64,000 bases of DNA from DAOUAT01 sp964551735 (GTDB taxonomy: Bacteria > Chloroflexota > Anaerolineae > CG2-30-64-16): the NCBI GenBank assembly GCA_964551735.1, contig CAZKEF010000004.1, positions 124,001 to 188,000 on the forward strand. Direction: 5' to 3'. Positions 40,448 to 48,059 of the stretch are shown piece after piece; within the stretch, counting starts at the first letter, position 1; each line of letters opens with the position of its first letter. Below the pieces are notes generated by a model. That model saw only the letters and a list, made by a program, of their open reading frames with translations, did not search any database and was not told where the DNA came from. A program made the position numbers and the translations under genes.

Positions 40448-40709
40448 TGTACTGGGGCGGATCGTGGCCGCGGGCCGCAGCGGTCTGGGCCCTGACGTTA
40501 GGGGCGGCTACACCTCGGATCTATTGGGTTGTGCGCTGGCAGCCGCAGGAGTGGGCAACCTTTGGGTCACCCTGCAGGGCCACCTAGATGTCGTAGCCGT
40601 GGCGGCGCTGAACGACCTGGCCGGCGTAATCGTCACTGAAGGCAAGCCCGTCTCACCGGAGACACTGGCCAAGGCCGATCGCGTAACGTATCGTTCTGCT
40701 ACGAGATGA
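40425..40709 (+). CDS. Small DRTGG-like domain protein
   Basis: 94 residues. GPDVRGGYTSDLLGCALA, GNLWVTLQGHLDVVAVAALNDLAGVIVTEG resembles the DRTGG domain found alone or beside CBS domains in regulatory proteins. Overlap with the CBS remnant supports that link. No catalytic motif. Function unknown. Confidence 0.6.
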   Translation: MNQQADVDVLGRIVAAGRSGLGPDVRGGYTSDLLGCALAAAGVGNLWVTLQGHLDVVAVAALNDLAGVIVTEGKPVSPETLAKADRVTYRSATR

Positions 40710-40721
40710 ACGCCGGGCCCA

Positions 40722-41522
40722 TTAGCCTCGATCGGCGTGCCTCTTCTGTGCAACCACCACTAAGTCAGGCGACCGGTCAGGGATAAACGGGTCTGCCGGC
40801 CACGCCATGCGCCCATACCACCGCGCCGCGGTGAACCCGGCTTCGGCCAGCGCCGCGGCCAGATCGGCCTGGAACAGCGGCCGGTGCGGCGTGGTGTGGA
40901 CCTCGACCTGCCAGCCGGACGCGGCTTTCCTGAACAGCGCGATGTGAAATGCGATGCGTCCGGCCGGCGCATCATAATCCGCAAAACGCCACACCAGCAC
41001 CTCCTGTCCCTCCAGCACGCCTCCCTGCGCCCCGAACCAGCGCGGCTGCCGCTGCCAGCGCAGATCGTAGTTCAGGTTTTGCAGCACCAGCAGGCCGCCC
41101 GGCCGCAGCACATCTGCCATGCCGCGCAACCCGGCGACTAGGTCGGCCTGGGTCAGCAGGTGCGGCAGCGAATTGCCCAGGCAGAGGACGGCGTCGTAGA
41201 GTTGGAGGTTGGAGGTTGGAGGTTGGAGGTTGGAGAGGGGGGCGATGGTGAAGGGCACGTCCAGCCCGGCATCGGCTGCTTTTTGCTGCGCCAACTGGAT
41301 CATTACCGGGCTGACGTCGGCGCCGGTGACGCGGTAGCCCTGCCGCGCCAGCCAGAGGGCGTGGCCGCCGCTGCCGCAGGCCGCGTCCAGCACGGTCCCC
41401 GCGCCGGCCTCCTGCAGGAGCGCGGCCAGGAACGGGCCTTCCGCGGCCAGCCGCGCGTCCCAATCGGTCATCACGTCGAACATGGGCGCGAGCGCGTCGT
41501 AGAAGTTCGTGGGAGTAATCAT
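40722..41522 (-). CDS. Class I SAM-dependent methyltransferase
   Basis: 266 residues. The SAM-binding motif VLDAACGSGGHALWLA (about 44-59) is followed by the acidic end of strand 2 in TGADVSPVMI and LCLGNSLPHLL. Substrate unknown. Codons for SNLQPPTSNLQ (about 97-107) come from a tandem GGTTGGA array at 41199-41236, placed between strands 3 and 4. Confidence 0.88.
   Translation of the reverse strand: MITPTNFYDALAPMFDVMTDWDARLAAEGPFLAALLQEAGAGTVLDAACGSGGHALWLARQGYRVTGADVSPVMIQLAQQKAADAGLDVPFTIAPLSNLQPPTSNLQLYDAVLCLGNSLPHLLTQADLVAGLRGMADVLRPGGLLVLQNLNYDLRWQRQPRWFGAQGGVLEGQEVLVWRFADYDAPAGRIAFHIALFRKAASGWQVEVHTTPHRPLFQADLAAALAEAGFTAARWYGRMAWPADPFIPDRSPDLVVVAQKRHADRG
41199..41236. repeat. Tandem GGTTGGA array inside the methyltransferase gene
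   Basis: Five GTTGGAG-type 7-bp units in a row. They translate as SNLQPPTSNLQ in the methyltransferase frame. Confidence 0.85.
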
Positions 41523-41828
41523 GGTCTGTTAGTCCGATAGGGCGATGGTGCGGTAGTTCAACGATCATCGTCTGGAAGCGAAGCTGTGCGAAGCCTCCTT
41601 TAGGATTAGCGGCCATGTCACCGGCGACACAAGCAGGGATGAAAATGCCGTCATCCGCGTTCATCCGCGCTCGTCCGCGTCCCATTTTCAGATCAGCTGG
41701 TTGCACTCGTGGCCCACAAAACACCGGCTAAAGCCTCGATTCCAGTTCAACAGGCTCGAATTTCGTCCGCGTCGTCTGCGTAGTCCGCCTCCCATCTTCT
41801 ACTTCTAAAGCTTGGCCTCTTATCTACC
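41523..41828. repeat. Repeat-rich gap
   Basis: Contains CCGCGTTCATCCGCGCTCGT with CCGCGTCCCATTTTC (about 41652-41690, shared with 59829-59885), ACCGGCTAAAGCCTCGATTC (41723-41742) and a TCCGCGTCGTCTGCGTAGTC array (about 41767-41786). No gene is visible. Confidence 0.7.
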
Positions 41829-42527
41829 TCACGATCGCACGGCTGCTGGCGCCGCACGATTGGCCCGAACCGTGCGACTGGCCTGGCGCAACAGCCCCGC
41901 GCCGGCCAGGGTCAGCAGTGCGCCGCCGGCCAGAAGCGGGGTGCGCAGCACGTCCACCCAGTTCGCACCGTCCGGGCCGATGTGGGTCGGCGTGGCCCAG
42001 AGGGGCGTGGTCAGCACGATCAGCCCGCCGACGAACGCAGCCAGGCCGGTCGGCGTGCGCCAGTTGCCTTTGCCGCCGCCGATGAAGCCGTTGATCAGCC
42101 GCCAGACCGGTGGCAGGCGCAGCAGCAGGAAGACGACCAGCACCAGGGTGGTGAAGTAGTAGCGCATGTTCTGCGGCGCGCCCTTGCCGCGCAGCGCGAT
42201 GGACGCGTAGGTCTGCACCCCGGCCAGGATGCCGCTGAGCATCAGCACCCACAACGCATCCCGGTAGGCGTTCCGCCGGCCGCGCGCCAGGCCGACGGTC
42301 ACGGCGATGCCCCAGGCCGCGACCGCGGTGGCGCTAAGCATGAGCACGATGTAGAGCCATTGGAACGGCGCGAGTTTCGCCATGCTCTCGCTCCAGCCCG
42401 TGGGGTTCAGCGCCACGCACGAGGTGCCGATGCCGCCGAGCAGGTTGAAGGCCGCAGCCGCGGCGAACAGGACGACGGCGACGGTGCGCAGCGCTTTGCC
42501 GCCGGAGGGGAGGGGTTGGGAGGTCAT
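41829..42527 (-). CDS. Hypothetical polytopic membrane protein
   Basis: 232 residues with about six hydrophobic helices (VAVVLFAAAAAFNLLGGIG, LYIVLMLSATAVAAWGIAV, YFTTLVLVVFLLLRLP, GLAAFVGGLIVLTTPLW and others). No family is recognised. AGGAG before ATG 42527. It follows the heme farnesyltransferase gene on the same strand, 75 bp away, with a GTAGGGGC-type repeat in the gap. Possibly a partner of that membrane cluster. Confidence 0.7.
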   Translation of the reverse strand: MTSQPLPSGGKALRTVAVVLFAAAAAFNLLGGIGTSCVALNPTGWSESMAKLAPFQWLYIVLMLSATAVAAWGIAVTVGLARGRRNAYRDALWVLMLSGILAGVQTYASIALRGKGAPQNMRYYFTTLVLVVFLLLRLPPVWRLINGFIGGGKGNWRTPTGLAAFVGGLIVLTTPLWATPTHIGPDGANWVDVLRTPLLAGGALLTLAGAGLLRQASRTVRANRAAPAAVRS

Positions 42528-42548
42528 CTTTGAGGCTCCTTGTTACAG

Positions 42549-42605
42549 GTAGGGGCACGGCCTTGCGCCTGCCCGCCGGGGCGACCGCGGAGGGTGCGCC
42601 CCTAC
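42549..42605. repeat. GTAGGGGC...GCCCCTAC element overlapping the ctaB stop
   Basis: 57 bp bounded by GTAGGGGC and GCCCCTAC. The final CTA on plus is the TAG stop of the farnesyltransferase gene, so the repeat provides its stop codon. Confidence 0.75.
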
Positions 42606-43489
42606 ACTGCGACCGCGATCACCACCATCGCGGCAGCCATGTACAACGACGCGTACTTGAACAGCGCGAAGCTGGCCTTGGGCGATGGACGCACAACCCC
42701 CAGCACCGCCAGGCCCAGCAACCCCAGGCCCAGCACGCCCAGCGCGGCCAGCAGCCCGACCCGCGCGCCGATGGCGGCCGCGGCCCAGCCCATCACCAAC
42801 GCCGCGGCCAGGCTGGAGACGGCGATGATGACCCGCGTGGCGTAGAAGCCGTGAGCAGCCGGGAAGGTGGGCACATGGGCGGCCTGATAATCGTCGAAGT
42901 GGCGCATGGCGAAGGTCATGATGTGGGTGGGGATCCACAGCAGCACCCCCAGCGCCAGCATCACGCCCACCAGGTCAACCTGGCCCAGGGCCAGCGCCCG
43001 GCCCGCCAGCACCGGCATCCCGCCCGCCAGCCCGCCGATGATGATCGCGTAAGGGGTGCGGCGTTTGAGCCAGACGGTGTAGACCACCACGTCGAAAAAG
43101 AGACCGGCGAACACGATCAGGCCGAAAAGCGGCGCCAGCAGCAGCGCCCAGCCCACGCCGAGCGCCGCCATCACGCCGCCCAGGAGCGCCGCCTCGCGCA
43201 CGCTGACCAGTCCCTTCGGCAGCGGCCGCCAGCAGGTGCGCCGCATCACGGCGTCAATGTCCGCGTCGTAGGCCATGTTCAGCACCGTGCTGCCCCCGAT
43301 CGCCAGGAACAGGCTGCCCGCCAGGCCCAGCAAGGTGGGCCAATGCCCGGCCGGATGCACGGCGCTCAGGAACCCCGCGACGCCGGTCAGCAGCAGCAAA
43401 CCGGTCTGGAGGTCTTTGATGAGCGGCCAGAAGCGGCGGACGTGATGCGTGATGCGTGATGCGTGATGCGTCACTGAAGCCTCGTACAT
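42602..43489 (-). CDS. ctaB: Protoheme IX farnesyltransferase (heme O synthase)
   Basis: 295 residues, UbiA family. The prenyl-diphosphate motif NMAYDADIDAVMRRT and the second motif GLFFDVVVYTVWLKRRTPYA are visible, with about eight membrane helices. It adds farnesyl to heme b to make heme O for terminal oxidases. ATG 43489 has AGGAG. The first residues (SVTHHASRITHH) come from a tandem GTGATGCGTGATGC array at 43441-43475, so the native N-terminus may have been replaced or extended. The upstream membrane protein at 44649 has a heme-oxidase-like look. Confidence 0.88.
   Translation of the reverse strand: MYEASVTHHASRITHHVRRFWPLIKDLQTGLLLLTGVAGFLSAVHPAGHWPTLLGLAGSLFLAIGGSTVLNMAYDADIDAVMRRTCWRPLPKGLVSVREAALLGGVMAALGVGWALLLAPLFGLIVFAGLFFDVVVYTVWLKRRTPYAIIIGGLAGGMPVLAGRALALGQVDLVGVMLALGVLLWIPTHIMTFAMRHFDDYQAAHVPTFPAAHGFYATRVIIAVSSLAAALVMGWAAAAIGARVGLLAALGVLGLGLLGLAVLGVVRPSPKASFALFKYASLYMAAAMVVIAVAV
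43441..43475. repeat. Tandem GTGATGC array in the ctaB 5' end
   Basis: About five GTGATGC units giving THHASRITHH in the coding frame. Confidence 0.8.
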
Positions 43490-43581
43490 TATCTTCTCCT
43501 GCCGCGGGCCTTGTTCCCTCAGTTCCCTGAGTTTCATAATCTCCCAATTTACCAGTCTACCAACTTACCAATGTGCCGACC

Positions 43582-44652
43582 TCACCTCGCACACCGAAAC
43601 CCCACGTTCGGGCTGGCGTAGACCGGTGTGGCGTTGTTGCGCGTCCACACCCGTAGATTATACCCATAATTCGCTTTGCTGCCACCTCGCAGGTAGCGGT
43701 AGTGGATGCCCTCGTACACGTCCCCGGTCCACTGCCAGACGTTGCCGGCCATGTCGTAGAGGCCGTAGGGGCTGGCCGAATCGAGGGTCTGGTAGCCGTC
43801 GTAGGTCCGGCCGTTGTAAAAGCCGACCGGGGTGGTGTCGCCCGCCTTGCCCGCGATCTTTTCGAAGCGGTCGCGGCTGCTGTAGAAGTTAGCGTTGTTC
43901 AGCGCCAGCTTGTCGCCCCAGGGGAAGGGCCGATTGTCGGTCCCCCGCGCGGCCTTCTCCCATTCGACCTCGGAGGGCAGGCGCCAGCCGTAGAAGTCGC
44001 AATAGGCCTTTGCGCCGAACCAGGTGACCAGCACCATGGGGTGGTTCGCGTAGGGGGGCAGGGCCGCGAAGCGTCCCCCGTCGAAGCTCAGCCGCAGCCC
44101 CGGCTCGTTCACAGTCAGATGCGGCCAATCGCCCGCTGCGATCTCCTCCTCGTGCTTGTAGCCGTGGAAGACGTCCCCGGGATAGTAGCCGGCGATCCGG
44201 TCCCCGTCCAGCTTCACCGTCCCCGCGGCCAACGCCTCGTTCAGGTAACGGGCGTACTGCGCGTTGGTCACGGCCGTGACCATGATCTCGTAGTCGTAGG
44301 GGATCTCGGTCTCGACCTCGTGCTGGCCGTACAGGAACGGCCCGGCCGGGACGCGCGCCCACGCCTCGGGGTCAACGCCGGTGGCGATATTGTGGATTGT
44401 GGATTGCGGACTATAGTCCCCAGAGCGCAGCGAAGTGGGATTGCGAATTGCGGGTGAACAACCCGCGAGCGCGATAACCAACGTTAGGGACAGAAGCAGC
44501 AACTTGGCGAGCTGTAACCTTGCGGTTGTCCCGGCGGCAGGCTTCAGTGTGAGCTCAGCCGAACGCCGCAAGGCCGCGCCCTTACTGAGGCACTTCGGCA
44601 GGGATGAGAAGAATCCGCAATCGAAAATCCGAAATCCGAAATCGCACCTCAT
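43582..44652 (-). CDS. FGE-sulfatase (SUMF1) domain lipoprotein
   Basis: 356 residues. A lipobox-type segment (LLLLSLTLVIALAGC, Cys at about 65) is followed by an FGE-fold domain: AWARVPAGPFLYGQ, VTNAQYARYLNEA, WRLPSEVEWEKAARG, WGDKLALNNANFY, MAGNVWQWTGDVYEG, LRGGS and VGFRCAR. Such proteins may be enzymes or binding modules; formylglycine activity is not shown. The first 50 residues, encoded by repeat-like DNA (44510-44652), look unnatural; an in-frame TTG at 44502 would give a clean lipoprotein signal. ATG 44652 overlaps the upstream gene by 4 bp. Residues around NPTSLRSGDYSPQSTIHN (44380-44450) are also repeat-derived. Confidence 0.8.
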   Translation of the reverse strand: MRCDFGFRIFDCGFFSSLPKCLSKGAALRRSAELTLKPAAGTTARLQLAKLLLLSLTLVIALAGCSPAIRNPTSLRSGDYSPQSTIHNIATGVDPEAWARVPAGPFLYGQHEVETEIPYDYEIMVTAVTNAQYARYLNEALAAGTVKLDGDRIAGYYPGDVFHGYKHEEEIAAGDWPHLTVNEPGLRLSFDGGRFAALPPYANHPMVLVTWFGAKAYCDFYGWRLPSEVEWEKAARGTDNRPFPWGDKLALNNANFYSSRDRFEKIAGKAGDTTPVGFYNGRTYDGYQTLDSASPYGLYDMAGNVWQWTGDVYEGIHYRYLRGGSKANYGYNLRVWTRNNATPVYASPNVGFRCAR

Positions 44653-46121
44653 CGCGCCACCTCCGCGTCCTCGGCCGCCTCTTTGCGCCAGCGGCCGTCC
44701 CGCCGGAACAGGTCAACCAGCCGCCAGACCATCAGCGCGGCCAGCGCCACCAGCACGGTCGCCAGGCCGATGTCCGTCGCCAGCATGGTCCAGTTGACCA
44801 GAGGCCCCTCTGCGGCCTCGCTGACGTACAAGCGCTTGGTTTGGAACAGCGCCACGGCCGCGAACGCCAGGTCCGAGGCGATGATGACGGTCCAGCCGAA
44901 CCACTGCCGGGCCTTGCCCTTGAGCCCGGCCAGGTCGGCGTAGTAGAGCAAAATGATGGTGGCGATGATCCCGGACAGGATGTGCCAGTGCCCGGTAAGC
45001 GCGACCCGCTCCTCGCGCGCCGGCCACTGACGGATCACTTCGCTCAGGCGCACCGCCATGAAGATGCCCACCGCGGTCACCACGAAATTCATGTACACCA
45101 TCTGCCACAGCGCGCCGAACCGCAGCGGATCGTGGAGCAGCGCGGCCAGCTTTTGCCCGGCGGTGGCCCGCGCGATCCCTTGCGCGGCCAACCGCTCCCG
45201 CGTGATCTTGCGCCAGCCGAACGCCACCAACAGCGCCGAGGCCAGCAGCACCGGCAGCGAGCCTACGTTGATGATCATGTGCGCGATGGGTCGGAACGGG
45301 ATAATCGCCCACACGCCGGCCGCGATGATCAGCGTGCCGGCGATCATCAGCGGCATGGCGAGCTTGTGCAGTCGACCCTGGAACCCCAACCAACGGCCGA
45401 CCAGCAGCGTCAGCGCGACGGCGATCAGCGTCAACATGATGTGCAGGTGCCCGATGATCGCCAGCTCCAACGTCGTCTTGACCGGCTCGCGAATCAAATC
45501 CTCGGCCAGGAACGCCTCGTGGCCCTGGCCCCAGTAGGAGCCGGTCACCGCGCCGAACAGCGCGGAGATCAGCGTGACCACGGCCATGACGAAAAAGGCG
45601 ACCCGCTCCAGGTCAACCCCGCCCCGTGTCCTGGCGCGCGCAGGATCAGCGGTGCGATATTCCTTGCCCCACGGCCACAGCGCGGAGGCCAATAACAGTC
45701 CAGCGAAAAACACCAGCGATTGCCCGAAGATAAACAGGCCGTGGAACACAAAGTTGTGGCCGAAGTAGCCGAACCACAGCCCGAAGACCAGGCTGGTGAT
45801 GTAGCCGAACGTGATGGTCGCGTTGATGGTGGCCTGCTGGTGCGCCTTCATGGGGACCAGCGCGGTGATCAGGTAGGTCTCGACCGCGACGACGGCCATG
45901 GCGATGGTGTGGTAAAGCAGGATGATCCGGCCCTCGCGCTCCGATTCCACCAGGCTCATGCCGTAGAGCCGGGCCGCGAAGTCGCTGATGCCCCACTCCT
46001 TTAGCGGGCCGGAGAGCATGCCCCAGAGGGCTGTGACCAGGGAGATCAGCGCGATCGCGACCAGGATGAGGCCCTTGGTGGAGCGAAAAAGATAGCTGAA
46101 GCGCTCACTCAGTGCCTTCAT
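44649..46121 (-). CDS. Polytopic membrane protein, heme-copper-oxidase-like
   Basis: 490 residues with about 12 transmembrane helices. Histidines in helices (LLYHTIAMAVVAVETYL, IGHLHIMLTLIAVAL, LTGHWHILSGIIATIIL) recall heme ligands of heme-copper oxidase or nitric-oxide reductase subunit I, but the full six-His pattern is not obvious and no partner subunits are adjacent. The neighbouring heme farnesyltransferase supports a heme link. GAGG precedes ATG 46121. Family assignment is tentative. Confidence 0.6.
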   Translation of the reverse strand: MKALSERFSYLFRSTKGLILVAIALISLVTALWGMLSGPLKEWGISDFAARLYGMSLVESEREGRIILLYHTIAMAVVAVETYLITALVPMKAHQQATINATITFGYITSLVFGLWFGYFGHNFVFHGLFIFGQSLVFFAGLLLASALWPWGKEYRTADPARARTRGGVDLERVAFFVMAVVTLISALFGAVTGSYWGQGHEAFLAEDLIREPVKTTLELAIIGHLHIMLTLIAVALTLLVGRWLGFQGRLHKLAMPLMIAGTLIIAAGVWAIIPFRPIAHMIINVGSLPVLLASALLVAFGWRKITRERLAAQGIARATAGQKLAALLHDPLRFGALWQMVYMNFVVTAVGIFMAVRLSEVIRQWPAREERVALTGHWHILSGIIATIILLYYADLAGLKGKARQWFGWTVIIASDLAFAAVALFQTKRLYVSEAAEGPLVNWTMLATDIGLATVLVALAALMVWRLVDLFRRDGRWRKEAAEDAEVAR

Positions 46122-46305
46122 GGGCCGGCCTCACTTTCTCAGCTATCATGGCAGACTGATGACCACCATCACAGTGCCGAGCAGAACGGGACAGTTTGAG
46201 GAGGGGCATAGAGCAGCTCCTGGTTCAGGGTGAAGGTGGCAGGAAGCGCGCTGACGAGGCGCCTCCGTGCATGGCTATTCTACCACGAGCCTGCACGAAA
46301 GGGCA
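46122..46305. other. Divergent gap without recognised feature
   Basis: No gene, RNA or strong repeat seen before the promoter at 46306. Confidence 0.4.
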
Positions 46306-46334
46306 TTGACTTTTGTCACAACCGGGCGTATATT
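46306..46334 (+). promoter_or_regulatory. Promoter of the DUF4342 gene
   Basis: TTGACT (46306-46311), 17-bp spacer, TATATT (46329-46334). AAGGAG precedes ATG 46376. Confidence 0.8.
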
Positions 46335-46375
46335 GGGCATGGCAGATCGGACGTTGACACAAGGAGAAATCAACC

Positions 46376-46645
46376 ATGAGCGAAGAAAAGACCCGCACAG
46401 AGGAATTCAAGGTCCAGGGTGAGGCGCTGCTGAGTTCGGTGAAGCAGCTCATCCACGAAGGCAACATCCGCCGCATCATCATCAAAAACGACGATGGCAA
46501 GACGCTGATCGAGATCCCGCTGACCATCGGCGTGGTGGGCGTGCTGCTGATGCCCACCCTGGCGGCCGTGGGCGCGATCGCTGCGCTGGTGACGGATTGC
46601 ACCATCGTGGTGGAGAAGGAGGACGCCGCGCCGCCCGCAGCGTGA
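46376..46645 (+). CDS. DUF4342 domain protein
   Basis: 89 residues. TEEFKVQGEALLSSVKQLIHEGN followed by IRRIIIKNDDGKTLIEIPLT and a hydrophobic GVVGVLLMPTLAAVGAIAAL segment, the usual DUF4342 pattern. Function unknown; a membrane-associated helix is likely. It has its own strong promoter. Confidence 0.85.
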   Translation: MSEEKTRTEEFKVQGEALLSSVKQLIHEGNIRRIIIKNDDGKTLIEIPLTIGVVGVLLMPTLAAVGAIAALVTDCTIVVEKEDAAPPAA

Positions 46646-46800
46646 GAAGATCGCAAAGCCAGCCCGCCGTGGGTTGGAAACCACACGGCTCAGCAGGTGC
46701 AAGCCGGTCGAGACCGGCTGCGCGATGGCGCGGCGGGTTCAGCCCGTTTGAACGGGCTTCCATCTTCTGAGCCGGTCGGCTTCAGCCGCCGGCGGCGTGG
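46646..46800. repeat. Cluster of short palindromes
   Basis: GCAAGCCGGTCGAGACCGGCTGC (about 46697-46720 as an arm pair) and GGTTCAGCCCGTTTGAACGG (about 46736-46755) with GGCTTCAGCCG near the end. Same style as the other dispersed palindromes. No gene. Confidence 0.55.
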
Positions 46801-46817
46801 CCAGGAGGAGTGCAGCC

Positions 46818-48029
46818 ATGACCAAACTCCCGTTCAGTTTCGGGCGCAAGGACAAGCCGGTCCCCGAAACGCCACATCCATCGGCGGCGCCGCGACCGGC
46901 CAGCAGAACACCGCTTGTGGCGGCCACCAACGATTTCGGTTTTCGGCTTCTGGCCGAACTCAAGAAAGCCGCGCCGGCCGCGAACATCTTCCTCTCGCCC
47001 ACCAGCATCGCCATCGCGCTGACCATGACCTGGAACGGCGCACGGGGCGAGACGCTGCGCGCCATGGCCGAAACGCTGGGCCTGGCCGACCTGACGCCGG
47101 AAGAGGTCAACGCCGCGTATGCCGCCTTCACCGCTGACCTGGCCGCGCCCGACCCCAAAGTCCGGCTGGCCCTGGCAAACTCGCTGTGGGCTGACATCCG
47201 CGAGACGCTGAACCCCGAGTTCGTGGCGCGAAACCGGGAGACCTTCCGCGCCGAGCTTGCCAACCTGGATTTCAACAACCCGGATGAGGCCGCGCGCACC
47301 ATCAACACCTGGGTGGAGGGCAAGACCGAGGACAAGATCAAGGATCTGTTGAAGCCAGAAGACGTTGTGGGCGCGGTGCTGGTGCTGGTTAACGCCATCT
47401 ACTTCAAGGGCGCATGGGCCGAGAAATTCGATAAGGCGCTGACCCGCGACGGCGACTTCACGCTGCCCGACGGCACGCGCAAGCCCTTGGCGTTGATGCA
47501 GCAGGGCGGCGATTATCGCTACTACGAGGACGAGGCTGTCCAGGTGATCGAGCTGCCCTACGGCGAAGGCCGGGTGGGGATGTTGATTGCCTTGCCGAAG
47601 CAGAACGACGAATTCAGCCCGGTCGAGGCCGCGGTGGACGACGTACGATTGGAGTCATGGGTCGCGCACCTGCACTCGCAGCCGGGCGACATCGTGCTGC
47701 CGCGCTTCAAGGTGAACTACAAGACTGAGCTGAACGGCCCCCTCACCAACCTGGGCATGGGCATCGCCTTCGGGCAGGGACCGGTGGATTTTGGCGGCAT
47801 CGTGCCCGGCCTGTTTTTCATCAGCCTGGTGATCCACCAGGCCTTCATGGAAGTCAACGAGGAAGGCACCGAGGCCGCGGCCGCAACGGCCGTGGTGCTG
47901 GCGAGAGGCTTGCCCATGGGGCGGTTCCGCATGGTGGTGGATCGGCCGTTCTTCTGCGCGATCCGCGACAACGCCACCGGCGCGATCCTGTTCATGGGCT
48001 GGGTCACAGACCCCGAACGTGTTGATTGA
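46818..48029 (+). CDS. Serpin-family protease inhibitor
   Basis: 403 residues. Serpin signatures: NIFLSPTSIAIALTMTWNGA, LVLVNAIYFKGAWAEKF, hinge EVNEEGTEAAAATAVV, and C-terminal RFRMVVDRPFFCAIRD. The small-residue hinge predicts an inhibitory serpin; the scissile site falls at about R-G-L in ARGLPMG. No signal peptide, so it may act inside the cell, although a Pro-rich N-terminal extension of about 30 residues is present. AGGAGG precedes ATG 46818. The next gene encodes an exported hydrolase. Confidence 0.93.
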   Translation: MTKLPFSFGRKDKPVPETPHPSAAPRPASRTPLVAATNDFGFRLLAELKKAAPAANIFLSPTSIAIALTMTWNGARGETLRAMAETLGLADLTPEEVNAAYAAFTADLAAPDPKVRLALANSLWADIRETLNPEFVARNRETFRAELANLDFNNPDEAARTINTWVEGKTEDKIKDLLKPEDVVGAVLVLVNAIYFKGAWAEKFDKALTRDGDFTLPDGTRKPLALMQQGGDYRYYEDEAVQVIELPYGEGRVGMLIALPKQNDEFSPVEAAVDDVRLESWVAHLHSQPGDIVLPRFKVNYKTELNGPLTNLGMGIAFGQGPVDFGGIVPGLFFISLVIHQAFMEVNEEGTEAAAATAVVLARGLPMGRFRMVVDRPFFCAIRDNATGAILFMGWVTDPERVD

Positions 48030-48059
48030 GCTGCCAGATTCAGTTACCAGGAGGTCACT

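Noticed and set aside
43582..43700. The FGE-fold lipoprotein as a second target (VR) of the retroelement
   Set aside because: It shares the fold and an LRGGS motif, but its DNA does not match the template repeat and lacks the GC-rich identical 3' end. It keeps the ordinary FRCAR terminus.
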